Below, piece after piece: positions 15,323 to 23,396 of a stretch of DNA of 32,819 nucleotides. Source of the DNA: Fimenecus sp045532175 (lineage in GTDB: Bacteria > Bacillota > Clostridia > Oscillospirales > Acutalibacteraceae). The notes beneath the pieces are model-generated. The model saw only the letters and a list, made by a program, of their open reading frames with translations. It was not told the origin of the DNA and did no database searches. The stretch covers positions 1 to 32,819 of the forward strand of contig JAZSFK010000021.1 in NCBI GenBank assembly GCA_045532175.1, read 5' to 3'. The position numbers and the translations under genes are program-made. Positions within the stretch are counted from its first letter, which is position 1, and every line of letters begins with the position of its first letter.

Positions 15323-15784
15323 TTAGAATGGAAGTCCCTCATCGTCATCTGCAAATGGGAATCCCTGGTTGTCGTCGGGTAAAACTGAGAAACTGCCTGC
15401 ATCCGCACTCTGATAAGAAACAGCAGGTGCTGATTCCTGTCTTGCGCCGAAATTACCACTCTCACTCTTGCTGCCGCAGAAAGATACGTTATCAGCTACA
15501 ACATCATAGTTTGTACGCTTATTTCCGTTCTTGTCTTCATAATTGCTAACCTGAAGTGAACCCTGAACAGCAATCATCTGACCTTTTTTGAAAAATCTTG
15601 TCACGAAATCTGCTGTTTGTCTCCATGCAACAACGCCGATGAAGTCAGTCTGTCTGTCCTCACCCTGTCTCTGGAAACGACGGTCAACTGCAACAGTAAA
15701 ACGTGTTACTGAAACACCACTTGGTGTTGTGCGAAGTTCGGGGTCTGCAGTAAGTCTGCCCATAATAATTACGCTGTTTAACAT
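15323..15784 (-). CDS. ssb: Single-stranded DNA-binding protein
   Basis: A 153-residue SSB. The OB-fold covers about 1-105: MLNSVIIMGRLTADPELR, SVTRFTVAVDRRF, TDFIGVVAWRQTADFV, and GSLQVSNYEDKNGNKRTNYDV. A disordered Gly/Ser/Gln linker leads to the acidic tail DDDEGLPF, the interaction tip for replication and repair partners; it ends in LPF rather than the usual IPF. It protects single-stranded DNA as a homotetramer. It lies between rpsF and rpsR in the conserved Firmicute order. Confidence 0.97.
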   Translation of the reverse strand: MLNSVIIMGRLTADPELRTTPSGVSVTRFTVAVDRRFQRQGEDRQTDFIGVVAWRQTADFVTRFFKKGQMIAVQGSLQVSNYEDKNGNKRTNYDVVADNVSFCGSKSESGNFGARQESAPAVSYQSADAGSFSVLPDDNQGFPFADDDEGLPF

Positions 15785-15800
15785 AAATCTTTACCTCCGA

Positions 15801-16079
15801 TTACTTCTTAACGATTAATGTACGGAGAACACCGTCAGTAATCTTTGCAACACGCTCAAGTTCAGCTGGGAAACCTGCTTCTGCTTCATAGTTGAAGAGA
15901 ACATAGTAACCTTCAGCCTCGTCATTGATAAGGTATGCAAGTCTTCTCTTGCCCCACTCATCAACGCTTTCAAGAGTGCCGTTTGATTCAACAAGAGCCT
16001 TGAATTTTTCTACAAGCTCCTTTGCAGCCTCCTCACCCTTTGCAAGTGAGTAAACCATAATAGTCTCATACTTTGACAT
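15801..16079 (-). CDS. rpsF: 30S ribosomal protein S6
   Basis: A 92-residue protein starting MSKYETIMVYSLAKGEE and containing VDEWGKRRLAYLINDEAEGYYVLFNYEA, the S6 core. It binds 16S rRNA as a pair with S18, encoded two genes downstream. The ATG follows AAGGAGGTG at ideal spacing. It is the first gene of the operon driven by the promoter at 16170-16198. Confidence 0.97.
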   Translation of the reverse strand: MSKYETIMVYSLAKGEEAAKELVEKFKALVESNGTLESVDEWGKRRLAYLINDEAEGYYVLFNYEAEAGFPAELERVAKITDGVLRTLIVKK

Positions 16080-16169
16080 TCTTTTACACCTCCTTATGGA
16101 CTTTGCCCCCCAAACTCTCCTTGGGAGGAAGGATATGGGAATTTATATTTTTCCTCATAGCAAATATGA

Positions 16170-16198
16170 ATTATAGCAACTTTTCACAATAAAGTCAA
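16170..16198 (-). promoter_or_regulatory. Promoter and short leader of rpsF-ssb-rpsR
   Basis: On the minus strand: TTGACT (16193-16198), a 17-bp spacer and perfect TATAAT (16170-16175). The leader of about 80 nt contains CCTTCCTCC (about 16125-16132), complementary over five bases to the GGAGG ribosome binding site. S6:S18 autoregulatory leaders are known in bacteria; I could not confirm their CCG-containing fold here. Confidence 0.85.
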
Positions 16199-16210
16199 TA
16201 GTTTTTTGTA

Positions 16211-16239
16211 TAAAAATAAAGCAGAGTTAGCTCTGCTTT
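16211..16239 (-). terminator. Terminator overlapping the end of the O-antigen-ligase-like gene
   Basis: AAAGCAGAG (16218-16226) pairs perfectly with CTCTGCTTT (16231-16239); the stop codon lies in the four-base loop, and a T-rich run follows on the minus strand. The -35 of the rpsF operon begins only 13 bp further on, so two units are packed very tightly. Confidence 0.85.
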
Positions 16240-17681
16240 ACTTCAATTTTTTCTTCTTTTGAAATTTTTAATCTGCCGTTTTCCCTGTCCTCATCGTTTT
16301 TCTCAACAACTACCATAAAAATCACAATAAGCAACAAATAAGGTACAGGGCAAAGAATACCCGGATTAACAAGTGACATAAGTTCAAGACTGATATATGA
16401 CAAGAAAACAGTCACATTGAAAAGACTTGATTTTCTCCACAAAAGCATCATTCTGCGGATAAACTGATATGTAAATGTCACCGCACCAACCAAGCCAAAA
16501 CTTGCAACAATCTGAATAGGTTCACAATGATACCAGCAAAGTGCAAACTTTCTTGATGCGTGAATATCTCTGTTGCCCATATATCCGAGACCTGTGCCGA
16601 AAATCGGTTGGCCAAGGAAATCCTTAATACCCTGTGCATAATGACGTACTCTGATTTCAGTTTTGTCCCCTATTAAAAATCCGTTAATGGCACTGAAAAG
16701 TCTGTCAATTGTACTGCCCAACAGTTCTGTCAGCTGTGGTGCAAAAACAAGACAGCCGAAAACCACGCAAAGACCGATAATTACATAAGCCACTCTTCTT
16801 CGTTTATCATAAAGAATGAACATAATAACACACATGACAATTTCAATTGAACCAAACACCATACCGCCACGTGAACCTGTCAATAAAATTGCAAAATAGA
16901 ACACGAAGCCTAAAACTGATGCGAATGGTTTCTTATGTGCAAGCATAAATGCAAACGGGATTGACAACATAAGAATTGTGGAGCAGTTATTTCTCCACTG
17001 CATATAAATGACACTTCTTGTGGCAATTGATTCAATAACCATTTCAATGTTCACAATATAGAAACTGACAACCATAAAGGATGCAAGTGCACCTGTCAAC
17101 ACCATTATTTTTGTCATCATTTCGGTAATATCATACTTCTCATTTTTCTCGATATGTGCAAAGAAATATGAATAGATAAACACCATACCGAATCCCAAGC
17201 CAAGCATATGATAAATTGATGTGCCTGAAAAGTACTCTTCCTTAGAAATAAATCCTATTCCTCCTAAAATTATGGCAATTGATACAAGAAGCATCGGAAC
17301 AAATTGTGTTCCCTTGGTTGTAAGACGCTTTCTGTAACAAACAAGATGGAATAAAATAGGTATAAAAATAGGAACAAGCCACCATTTTATGCTCATAAAT
17401 TTATCAAACGAGTCAAAGCATTGTATCGCTACCATATATGTGCAAAGAAGCGGATACAACACTGCAAAAAGGTCCTTACACACAGCAAAGCAAAATGCCG
17501 CAATGTATGCAAAAACAACAGTAAATTTAATCTCAATATCCTGTCCCGGGAAAAGATGTGTAATTGTAATTGCTATTGCTGAAATAAATGAAAGGAAAGC
17601 CATCCATTTACCACTTAAAAGGAAAGCTCTTAAATTATCTAATCTATTTAAAGATTTTTCAGATTTTAAAATCAATTCCAT
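16227..17681 (-). CDS. O-antigen ligase/polymerase-like polytopic membrane protein
   Basis: A 484-residue protein with about 12 hydrophobic segments. The central LLTGSRGGMVFGSIE and the large loop containing RVRHYAQGIKDFLGQPIFGTGLGYMGN with a nearby His fit the Wzy_C/O-antigen-ligase family, which joins or polymerises undecaprenyl-linked glycans at the outer membrane face. In a Gram-positive this would act on a cell-surface polysaccharide or teichoic acid-like glycan. I chose ATG 17681: AGGGG lies 7 nt before it, and a strong promoter (17710-17738) covers the start of the longer frame to 17738. No glycosyltransferases are adjacent, so its polymer is unknown. Confidence 0.8.
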   Translation of the reverse strand: MELILKSEKSLNRLDNLRAFLLSGKWMAFLSFISAIAITITHLFPGQDIEIKFTVVFAYIAAFCFAVCKDLFAVLYPLLCTYMVAIQCFDSFDKFMSIKWWLVPIFIPILFHLVCYRKRLTTKGTQFVPMLLVSIAIILGGIGFISKEEYFSGTSIYHMLGLGFGMVFIYSYFFAHIEKNEKYDITEMMTKIMVLTGALASFMVVSFYIVNIEMVIESIATRSVIYMQWRNNCSTILMLSIPFAFMLAHKKPFASVLGFVFYFAILLTGSRGGMVFGSIEIVMCVIMFILYDKRRRVAYVIIGLCVVFGCLVFAPQLTELLGSTIDRLFSAINGFLIGDKTEIRVRHYAQGIKDFLGQPIFGTGLGYMGNRDIHASRKFALCWYHCEPIQIVASFGLVGAVTFTYQFIRRMMLLWRKSSLFNVTVFLSYISLELMSLVNPGILCPVPYLLLIVIFMVVVEKNDEDRENGRLKISKEEKIEVKQS

Positions 17682-17709
17682 ATAAAAACCCCTAAAATTT
17701 ATCATTGCA

Positions 17710-17738
17710 ATTATACTGAAAAATCGACAACAATTCAA
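17710..17738 (-). promoter_or_regulatory. Promoter of the O-antigen-ligase-like gene
   Basis: On the minus strand: TTGAAT (17733-17738), a 17-bp spacer and TATAAT (17710-17715), giving a leader of about 20 nt to the ATG at 17681. Confidence 0.8.
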
Positions 17739-18093
17739 TAATTATTACAATATTTTAATAATTGGAGGGCATCCAAATAAATCCTGGTAATTTTATGAGA
17801 CACAATTCTCCAAGTTAATATCCATATCCATATTATATCTTTTTAATTATAGCGAAGGAAGGTATATTTTCAACACTTATTACAATTATTTAATAATTAT
17901 TACAAAATTCTTACAAAAAATAATTTAGTTTTAAATTTAACAAATTATTAATCTTTTATCTATTATTTAAAAACATTTATCTGATATACTTCAAGCATAG
18001 ATTCACGTAGGTATTATCCGGACACAACACCATTACCTGACGATGAATCAGATTTTCATTTTCATTCTCCTTTCATGTGTCATATATGGACAC
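17739..18093. other. AT-rich intergenic region without a supported gene
   Basis: About 355 bp with no convincing coding frame. TTATTACAA-type words recur near 17742 and 17876-17913, as expected in such AT-rich sequence. Near 17999-18051 an imperfect dyad (GATTCA...AGGTA...TACCT...TGAATC) could form an RNA stem. Next to it on the minus strand, a good AAAGGAG site precedes a five-codon frame (MKMKI), which I do not call a gene. Confidence 0.4.
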
Positions 18094-18128
18094 AAAAAAG
18101 CTCCTACCTTTTCAGGTAAGAGCTTTTT
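18094..18128 (-). terminator. Terminator of the P-type ATPase gene
   Basis: AAAAAGCTC-c-TACCT (18095-18109) pairs with AGGTA-a-GAGCTTTTT (18114-18128), 14 bp past the stop codon; T-rich on both strands. Confidence 0.85.
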
Positions 18129-18142
18129 ATTTTGTTTAAATC

Positions 18143-20839
18143 TTATTTAGCAACTTTTCTCTGAATTGCCTTAATAACCTCAACAATTGGGATGATGAGG
18201 AATGCAAGTCCAAGTGAAATTGCGTATTCAACTGTATCAAGCTTTGTAAATTCAAACATATTTGCAAGGAAATCGATTTCAACAACTGCTGTTGTGAGAA
18301 GGAATGAACCAACCATAGCACCGTAAAGAGCTATGTTATGGCTACCCTTAAGTGCCATTGCAACTGCTGAACCACGCTGTGAACGCATATTGAAAGAGTG
18401 GAAGATTTCACACATTGCCATTGTAAAGAATGCCATTGTCATACCATCTGCACTATCCTGAATGTTCATAAAGTGGAATGTTCCGCCATTGTGTAATACG
18501 TCAATATATTCACCGATATAGAATGCAATAACTGTAAGAACAGAAACAATAATACCTTGATATGCACAGTCAAAACCGAGTCCACCTGCGAAAACGCCGT
18601 CATTCTTGCTTCTTGGTTTTCTTCTCATAATATCTGCTTCCGGTTTTTCAAGACCAAGAGCTAATGCCGGGAAACAGTCTGTTACAAGGTTGATAAAGAG
18701 AAGATGAGGAGCACGGAGAATTGTAAAGTTCATAATTGTTGCGAAGAAGATTGAAACAACTTCTGAAAGGTTTGAACCAAGAAGGAACTGAATTGCTTTA
18801 CGGATATTGTCATAAATTCTTCTACCTTCGCCAACCGCTGAAACGATTGTTGCAAAGTTATCGTCTGCGAGAACCATATCTGCAACATTCTTTGTAACGT
18901 CAGTACCTGTAATACCCATACCAACGCCGATGTCCGCACTCTTAATAGATGGAGCATCATTTACACCGTCACCTGTCATAGCAGTAACGTAGCCCTTATT
19001 TCTCCATGCATTAACAATTCTTGTTTTATGTTCAGGCTGAACACGAGCATAAACGCAGATATTTTCAACGATTTTTTCAAATTCTTCGTCTGAATATTTA
19101 TCAATGTCAGCACCCATCATAGCCTGACTGTCGTCAGTAAGAATACCAAGTTCACGAGCAATAGCCTTTGCTGTGTTGATATGGTCACCTGTAATCATAA
19201 TAGGCTTGATACCTGCACCGCGACATTCAACGATAGCATCCTTAACCTCCGGACGAACAGGGTCAATCATACCTGTAAGACCGATAAATGTCATATCAAA
19301 TTCAAGGGATTCTGACTCATAAGCAGATGGTTCTGCGTCATAAGTCTTGTATGCAACAGCAAATACACGAAGAGCCTTGTTACCCATTCTTGTATTCTCT
19401 TCCATAATTTTTGCACGGAACTCGTCGTTCATTTCGTAAACTTCGCCGTTTACATCAACGTGAGTACATTTTTTAAGGATTTCGTCAGGAGCACCTTTTG
19501 TGAACTGAACAAATTCATTACCCTTAGCATGAACAGTTGACATCATCTTTCTGCCTGAGTCGAACGGAACTTCGCCAACTCTTGGGTATGCCTCAACTAA
19601 TTTTGCCTTTGGAAGGTCAAGGGTTGCAGCATAGTTAATAAGTGCAACTTCGTCAGGTTCGCCTGTGCTCTTGCCGTCTTCTGCTACTTCTGCATTTGTG
19701 CAGAGGGCCATAGCTGTTGCCAACTGCTGTTCGTTGGGAGCATAATGGTCAACAACTGTCATAACATTCTGTGTAAGAGTACCTGTCTTGTCAGAGCAGA
19801 TAATCTGTGTACAACCAAGAGTTTCAACGGCTGTCATTTTGCGGATAATCGCGTTCTTCTTTGACATATTTGTAACGCCGATTGAAAGAACGATTGTCAT
19901 AACTGCAACAAGGCCTTCCGGAATTGCAGCAACAGCCAATGCAATAGCAGCGATAAATGAATGAAGAGCAACGTCAAAGTACTCTGTACTGCCACCAATA
20001 AGAATTTTTGAAATAATGTTATACGCAAAAATAACTACGCAAACACCGATAACAAGCTTTGTAAGTACCTTTGAAAGCTGTTCAAGTTTGATTTCAAGAG
20101 GAGTTTTACCCTCTTCTGCAAGTGTAATGGCATTTGCAATTTTGCCCATCTCTGTATCCATACCGGTAGCAACAACAACTGCTTTACCACGGCCGTAAAC
20201 AAGAGTTGAGCCCATATACGCCATATTTTTACGGTCACCAAGAGCAACCTCGTCACTGTCGTTTTTACCCATAAGTGCGTTTACAAGTTTTGTAACAGGG
20301 ACGGACTCACCTGTAAGAGCCGCTTCCTCAATTTTCATACTTGCGCACTCAAAGATACGGCAGTCAGCAGGAATAGCATCACCTGCGTCAAGAAGAATAA
20401 CATCACCTACAACCAAGTCTTCGCTCTTAACGGTTTCAACCTTTCCGTCACGAAGAACCTTTGTTGTTGCGGCAGACATCTTCTGTAATGCTTCAACTGC
20501 TTTTTCAGCCTTGCTTTCCTGAACAACACCGAGAACGGCATTGATAAGAACAACAACAAGAATGATGATTGAGTCTGTTGGCACATAAGCACCTGTTGCG
20601 GGGTCGTGCTCAATAAACTCTGTTACAGCAGAAATTACAGCGGCAACAAGCAAGATGATAATCATCGGGTCCTTAAGCTGGTCAATAAAGCGAGAAAACA
20701 TTGACTGTTTTTTAGCTTCTGCCAACTTGTTCTTTCCGTTTGCTTCAAGTCGTTTCTGAGCCTCAGCAGATGTAAGACCGGTTTCACTACTCTTTACTTC
20801 TGCAAAAACGTCAGCAACTTCATGAAGATAATGCTTCAT
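18143..20839 (-). CDS. P-type cation-transporting ATPase (P2A class), probable Mn2+ exporter
   Basis: An 898-residue P2-type ATPase of normal length. Visible are the actuator-domain loop LTGESVPV, the phosphorylation motif CSDKTGTLT with Asp at about 350, KGAPDEIL in the nucleotide-binding domain, and the hinge MTGDGVNDAPSIKSADIGVGMG. Membrane sites include AVAAIPEGL in TM4, SNLSEV in TM5 and NLVTD in TM6, as in SERCA-like Ca2+ pumps; the second proline after PEGL is Val. Sequence class alone suggests Ca2+, but the gene is led by a yybP-ykoY Mn2+ riboswitch, and related riboswitch-linked ATPases such as Lactococcus YoaB export Mn2+. I infer Mn2+ efflux. The ATG has an AGAGGTG site. Confidence 0.9.
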   Translation of the reverse strand: MKHYLHEVADVFAEVKSSETGLTSAEAQKRLEANGKNKLAEAKKQSMFSRFIDQLKDPMIIILLVAAVISAVTEFIEHDPATGAYVPTDSIIILVVVLINAVLGVVQESKAEKAVEALQKMSAATTKVLRDGKVETVKSEDLVVGDVILLDAGDAIPADCRIFECASMKIEEAALTGESVPVTKLVNALMGKNDSDEVALGDRKNMAYMGSTLVYGRGKAVVVATGMDTEMGKIANAITLAEEGKTPLEIKLEQLSKVLTKLVIGVCVVIFAYNIISKILIGGSTEYFDVALHSFIAAIALAVAAIPEGLVAVMTIVLSIGVTNMSKKNAIIRKMTAVETLGCTQIICSDKTGTLTQNVMTVVDHYAPNEQQLATAMALCTNAEVAEDGKSTGEPDEVALINYAATLDLPKAKLVEAYPRVGEVPFDSGRKMMSTVHAKGNEFVQFTKGAPDEILKKCTHVDVNGEVYEMNDEFRAKIMEENTRMGNKALRVFAVAYKTYDAEPSAYESESLEFDMTFIGLTGMIDPVRPEVKDAIVECRGAGIKPIMITGDHINTAKAIARELGILTDDSQAMMGADIDKYSDEEFEKIVENICVYARVQPEHKTRIVNAWRNKGYVTAMTGDGVNDAPSIKSADIGVGMGITGTDVTKNVADMVLADDNFATIVSAVGEGRRIYDNIRKAIQFLLGSNLSEVVSIFFATIMNFTILRAPHLLFINLVTDCFPALALGLEKPEADIMRRKPRSKNDGVFAGGLGFDCAYQGIIVSVLTVIAFYIGEYIDVLHNGGTFHFMNIQDSADGMTMAFFTMAMCEIFHSFNMRSQRGSAVAMALKGSHNIALYGAMVGSFLLTTAVVEIDFLANMFEFTKLDTVEYAISLGLAFLIIPIVEVIKAIQRKVAK

Positions 20840-20866
20840 AAAAACACCTCTTTATATTTCTTTGCT

Positions 20867-20963
20867 TTCGCAATAAAATTATGCAAAATATTACAATCGC
20901 AATAACGATTTTAGTAGCGGACAGACAAGGATGTCTGTCCCTACGCGTTCGCAATAAAATTAT
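20867..20963. repeat. 16-bp direct repeats flanking a REP-like palindrome
   Basis: TTCGCAATAAAATTAT occurs exactly at 20867-20882 and 20948-20963. Between them a palindrome GTAG-c-GGACAGACA/TGTCTGTCC-CTAC (about 20914-20944) forms a stable hairpin. Similar TAGGGACAGxC palindromes are, in my recollection, repeated in Clostridia genomes. The arrangement looks like a small mobile palindrome with a target duplication, or a tandem duplication of leader sequence; only a genome-wide search can tell. Confidence 0.55.
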
Positions 20964-20988
20964 ACCACACCAAAAAGACCTTCAGCAA
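20959..20988 (-). promoter_or_regulatory. Possible second promoter downstream of the riboswitch terminator
   Basis: On the minus strand: TTGCTG (20983-20988) inside the terminator stem, an 18-bp spacer, and TATAAT (20959-20964) preceded by TGG (extended -10). It would give riboswitch-independent basal expression of the ATPase. Confidence 0.4.
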
Positions 20989-21010
20989 TCTTAATATTGC
21001 CGAAGGTCTT
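20970..21010 (-). terminator. Riboswitch-controlled terminator of the P-type ATPase leader
   Basis: AAGACCTTC-a-GCAAT (20975-20989) pairs with ATTGC-c-GAAGGTCTT (20996-21010), with a T run on the minus strand. Its 5' arm in RNA shares the CCTT that would close the aptamer's P1 stem, so metal binding should prevent termination. Confidence 0.9.
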
Positions 21011-21092
21011 GCTACCTGAATTTCAGGAACGATAACCAGTCAAAAAAATGACGGATGTTGATTATCGTAAAAAAGCTACTCCCCTTAGGAAT
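21003..21092 (-). promoter_or_regulatory. yybP-ykoY (Mn2+) riboswitch aptamer
   Basis: Minus-strand RNA contains the hallmark AAGGGGAGUAGC (21075-21086), an ACGATAA/TTATCGT stem enclosing CAUCCGUCA, and the second conserved hairpin CCUGAAAUUCAGGUAGCA, all in the order of this family. P1 can form between AAGG (21083-21086) and CCTT (21003-21006); the latter belongs to the terminator's 5' arm, so ligand binding should favour read-through. The family senses Mn2+ and switches on exporters. It lies directly downstream of a consensus promoter and upstream of the P-type ATPase gene. Confidence 0.88.
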
Positions 21093-21104
21093 TGTAACAA
21101 AAAT

Positions 21105-21133
21105 AGTATATCACCTAAGGATTTTTTTGTCAA
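21105..21133 (-). promoter_or_regulatory. Promoter of the riboswitch-P-type ATPase unit
   Basis: On the minus strand: TTGACA (21128-21133), a 17-bp spacer, TATACT (21105-21110). The start near 21098 leaves the complete aptamer in the transcript. Confidence 0.9.
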
Positions 21134-21150
21134 CGAGTAATAATTTTGTT

Positions 21151-21369
21151 TTACCCATTTTTCATTTTTTGTTCGTACATAAAAACCACTACAAGTACAA
21201 AAACAATCGTTATTAGTGTTTTTAACGGCACCATATGGGTAACTGTTGCCATAAAATATTCGTTTGCAGGTGCTGATAACTTAATCGGGAAGAAAATATA
21301 ACTCAATAGAAGCCAGGTTATTACTGCAGTTGTAATGCCCACCAAAACTTCTGGCACTTTATTCACCAT
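21151..21369 (-). CDS. Small two-TM membrane protein downstream of the beta-propeller gene
   Basis: A 72-residue protein with two hydrophobic segments (about 8-27 and 52-67) and a short basic end EQKMKNG. I do not recognise a family. The start is uncertain: ATG 21369 sits two bases after the beta-propeller stop codon with GGAAA about 9 nt upstream, while ATG 21384 and TTG 21390 overlap that gene without a good binding site. Its tight coupling makes it a probable third member of the sigma/anti-sigma operon. It ends close to the start of the riboswitch unit. Confidence 0.6.
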   Translation of the reverse strand: MVNKVPEVLVGITTAVITWLLLSYIFFPIKLSAPANEYFMATVTHMVPLKTLITIVFVLVVVFMYEQKMKNG

Positions 21370-21371
21370 AG

Positions 21372-23396
21372 TTAAGATTTCCATTTCCAAGTCTGTAATC
21401 GACCTGTTTCTTCATTAGTACCAAGGTCAAATGACATTACTTCAACGCCCTGACCTGAGCGGGTAAGAACAACATAAAAAGTGTTATCAATATATGTTCC
21501 GCCTAAAACTATTCCCGCATTACTTCCCAAATCATATCTCTGAACCTCGCATAAGGTACCGTTTTCAACTTTATAACGGATATAATAATTTGCCGGGTCA
21601 TAATTTTTGTCAATCCAATGCGGAAACAGTGTAAAAGGCACTGCAAATTCTGTTTCAGAAAGATTTATAAACAACTTATGATTTGTGCCAATGCGTGTAT
21701 TTGAAAGATGCTTACCGTTACCCACGGAAAGACTAACTGTTTCCTTTGGCTCATAAGGATTTGTAACGTCAAAAAGGGAAACCTTACAATCTCCGTTTGC
21801 ACCTGTCAATGTTCCGTCAGCACCGACACCTACCAGCAATCCATCCGCTATCGGATGAAGATATTCTGAAAAGCCCGGTATTTTAAGTTCACCTTGAACT
21901 GTCGGATTCTCAGGATTACTCAAATCAATCACAAACAACGGGTCTGTCTGGCGAAACGTTACAACATAAGCCATATTGCCTACAAAACGTACTGACTTAA
22001 TAGTTTCTCCCTTTGCCAAATCCTCAACCTTGCCTACAATCTGCATTTCATTATTAAGAATATACAAATTATTTACTCGGTCATCCACGGACACAGAAAC
22101 GCTGTCCCCGTCCGTTGTGACCTTGTTGGTTGTTGTTGCTATACGGAAGTATTCACCGTCATAGCTCATTGAGAATTGGTTATTGATAAAGCCGGGCACT
22201 TCACCCACACCTTTATATTCAACTCCATCTTCCGCATATTCAAAGCGATATATTTTTGTTGTTTCCTGTGCCTTATTATCCCATTTATATTCGCTTAAAA
22301 ACAATCCCTTTGAAGACGCATAGAGGTTACTGCATCCGCCAAGCACCGCTTCGCTTTGAGGTTCTTTATCTTTTTCAACGTCAAGAGCTGTGATAATTGC
22401 ATAGGTCGTGGATTTTGTCCCCTCCACAACACAAATACCGTCTGCAGAGATTATTTTACAAGCACCGTTAACTGTAATTTCAGGAATGCAAACATCACGA
22501 TAATCATTACCGTAAACATTGACATAGTATGTGCTGATTGTGTAAAGTTTCGAGCCAATCATACGGCTTGAGTTGATGTTACCGTTTTGGACATATTCAG
22601 TCACCTTTACAGGAGCAGATTTATCCGTGATATCGTAAACACTTACAAAAGTATCGCCCCATGATACGGTGCAACAGTCAATCATATCAAAGCCTGCAAC
22701 ATCTTCAGTTGTTTTTGTCTGATTATTCTGGCGATAACAATAGCCGACAACTACAAGATGATTATTGTATAAATAGATGTCAGAAGCATCCTTACCGTCT
22801 TCAAAAGTGATATCTGTCACTTTTTTCATGCTGCCATTTGCACAATCAACAATGGAAACAGGGGCATTTGTACCTGAATTTACAATATAAAGATATCTTC
22901 CATCAGTTTTAATGATATCCCCTTCGTCAACACCATCCTCCTGTGTATTGGTTGTACCGTGGTTTACACCGCCGTTCAAATCGTCCGCCGTGTTGTTGCT
23001 TCCGCCTATTGCCGATTCAGGTAATGCAACACCTTCATCTGCAACACCGTAAAAAAGATTAAAACCGTTTTCTTTTTTACTTTCTTTATGAAGCTCGTCA
23101 AACAGCTTATAAATTTCATCATAGCCCTGATATGTTACTGCACCTGTACCTTCGCCTGTAGGAGGTGTTTGTTTTTCACCCATTCCCAAACCGAAGTACA
23201 TTCCCACAAGTCCAATGACAACCATAAAGGATGCTGCAATCGGTAAAAGTTTCTTTGCCACGTTCTTTTTCTTTGGCATTGGGGTAATATTTGTTTCCGC
23301 ATCATCCAGTTCTGACAAGATGTTTTCTTTATTAAGAGTTTCCGGCAATTTAACCTGCATTTTTTCGTCAAGTACGTTTTTTATATCTTTTTTCAT
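21372..23396 (-). CDS. Membrane-anchored beta-propeller protein, probable anti-sigma factor
   Basis: A 674-residue protein. The first 49 residues are cytoplasmic (MKKDIKNVLDEKMQVKLPET, then NKENILSELDD), one TM helix covers about 50-70, and the rest is outside. After a Gly/Thr-rich linker, TNTQEDGVDEGDIIKTDGRYLY opens a secreted beta-propeller domain (COG4880/Beta_propel type), with repeats such as VRFVGNMAYVVTFRQTDPLFVIDLSNP. The gene overlaps the ECF sigma gene by a few bases. A short cytoplasmic segment, a single TM and an outside sensor, encoded right after the sigma factor, is the usual anti-sigma layout; that role is inference. The ligand or stress sensed is unknown. Confidence 0.8.
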   Translation of the reverse strand: MKKDIKNVLDEKMQVKLPETLNKENILSELDDAETNITPMPKKKNVAKKLLPIAASFMVVIGLVGMYFGLGMGEKQTPPTGEGTGAVTYQGYDEIYKLFDELHKESKKENGFNLFYGVADEGVALPESAIGGSNNTADDLNGGVNHGTTNTQEDGVDEGDIIKTDGRYLYIVNSGTNAPVSIVDCANGSMKKVTDITFEDGKDASDIYLYNNHLVVVGYCYRQNNQTKTTEDVAGFDMIDCCTVSWGDTFVSVYDITDKSAPVKVTEYVQNGNINSSRMIGSKLYTISTYYVNVYGNDYRDVCIPEITVNGACKIISADGICVVEGTKSTTYAIITALDVEKDKEPQSEAVLGGCSNLYASSKGLFLSEYKWDNKAQETTKIYRFEYAEDGVEYKGVGEVPGFINNQFSMSYDGEYFRIATTTNKVTTDGDSVSVSVDDRVNNLYILNNEMQIVGKVEDLAKGETIKSVRFVGNMAYVVTFRQTDPLFVIDLSNPENPTVQGELKIPGFSEYLHPIADGLLVGVGADGTLTGANGDCKVSLFDVTNPYEPKETVSLSVGNGKHLSNTRIGTNHKLFINLSETEFAVPFTLFPHWIDKNYDPANYYIRYKVENGTLCEVQRYDLGSNAGIVLGGTYIDNTFYVVLTRSGQGVEVMSFDLGTNEETGRLQTWKWKS

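Noticed and set aside
16080..16169. S6:S18 autoregulatory leader before rpsF
   Set aside because: I could not find the CCG-containing bulged stem of the known motif; only a five-base complement to the ribosome binding site is visible.
17739..17935. Recurring TTATTACAA words as a repeat array
   Set aside because: Spacing is irregular and the region is extremely AT-rich; no CRISPR-like or iteron-like regularity.
17998..18052. Imperfect dyad that could be a structured RNA
   Set aside because: Only two short helices with unpaired internal loops, and it matches no RNA family I recognise; kept only as part of the intergenic description.
18040..18075. Five-codon frame MKMKI on the minus strand behind a good AAAGGAG site
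   Set aside because: Too short to support as a gene or leader peptide; no attenuator structure linked to it is evident.
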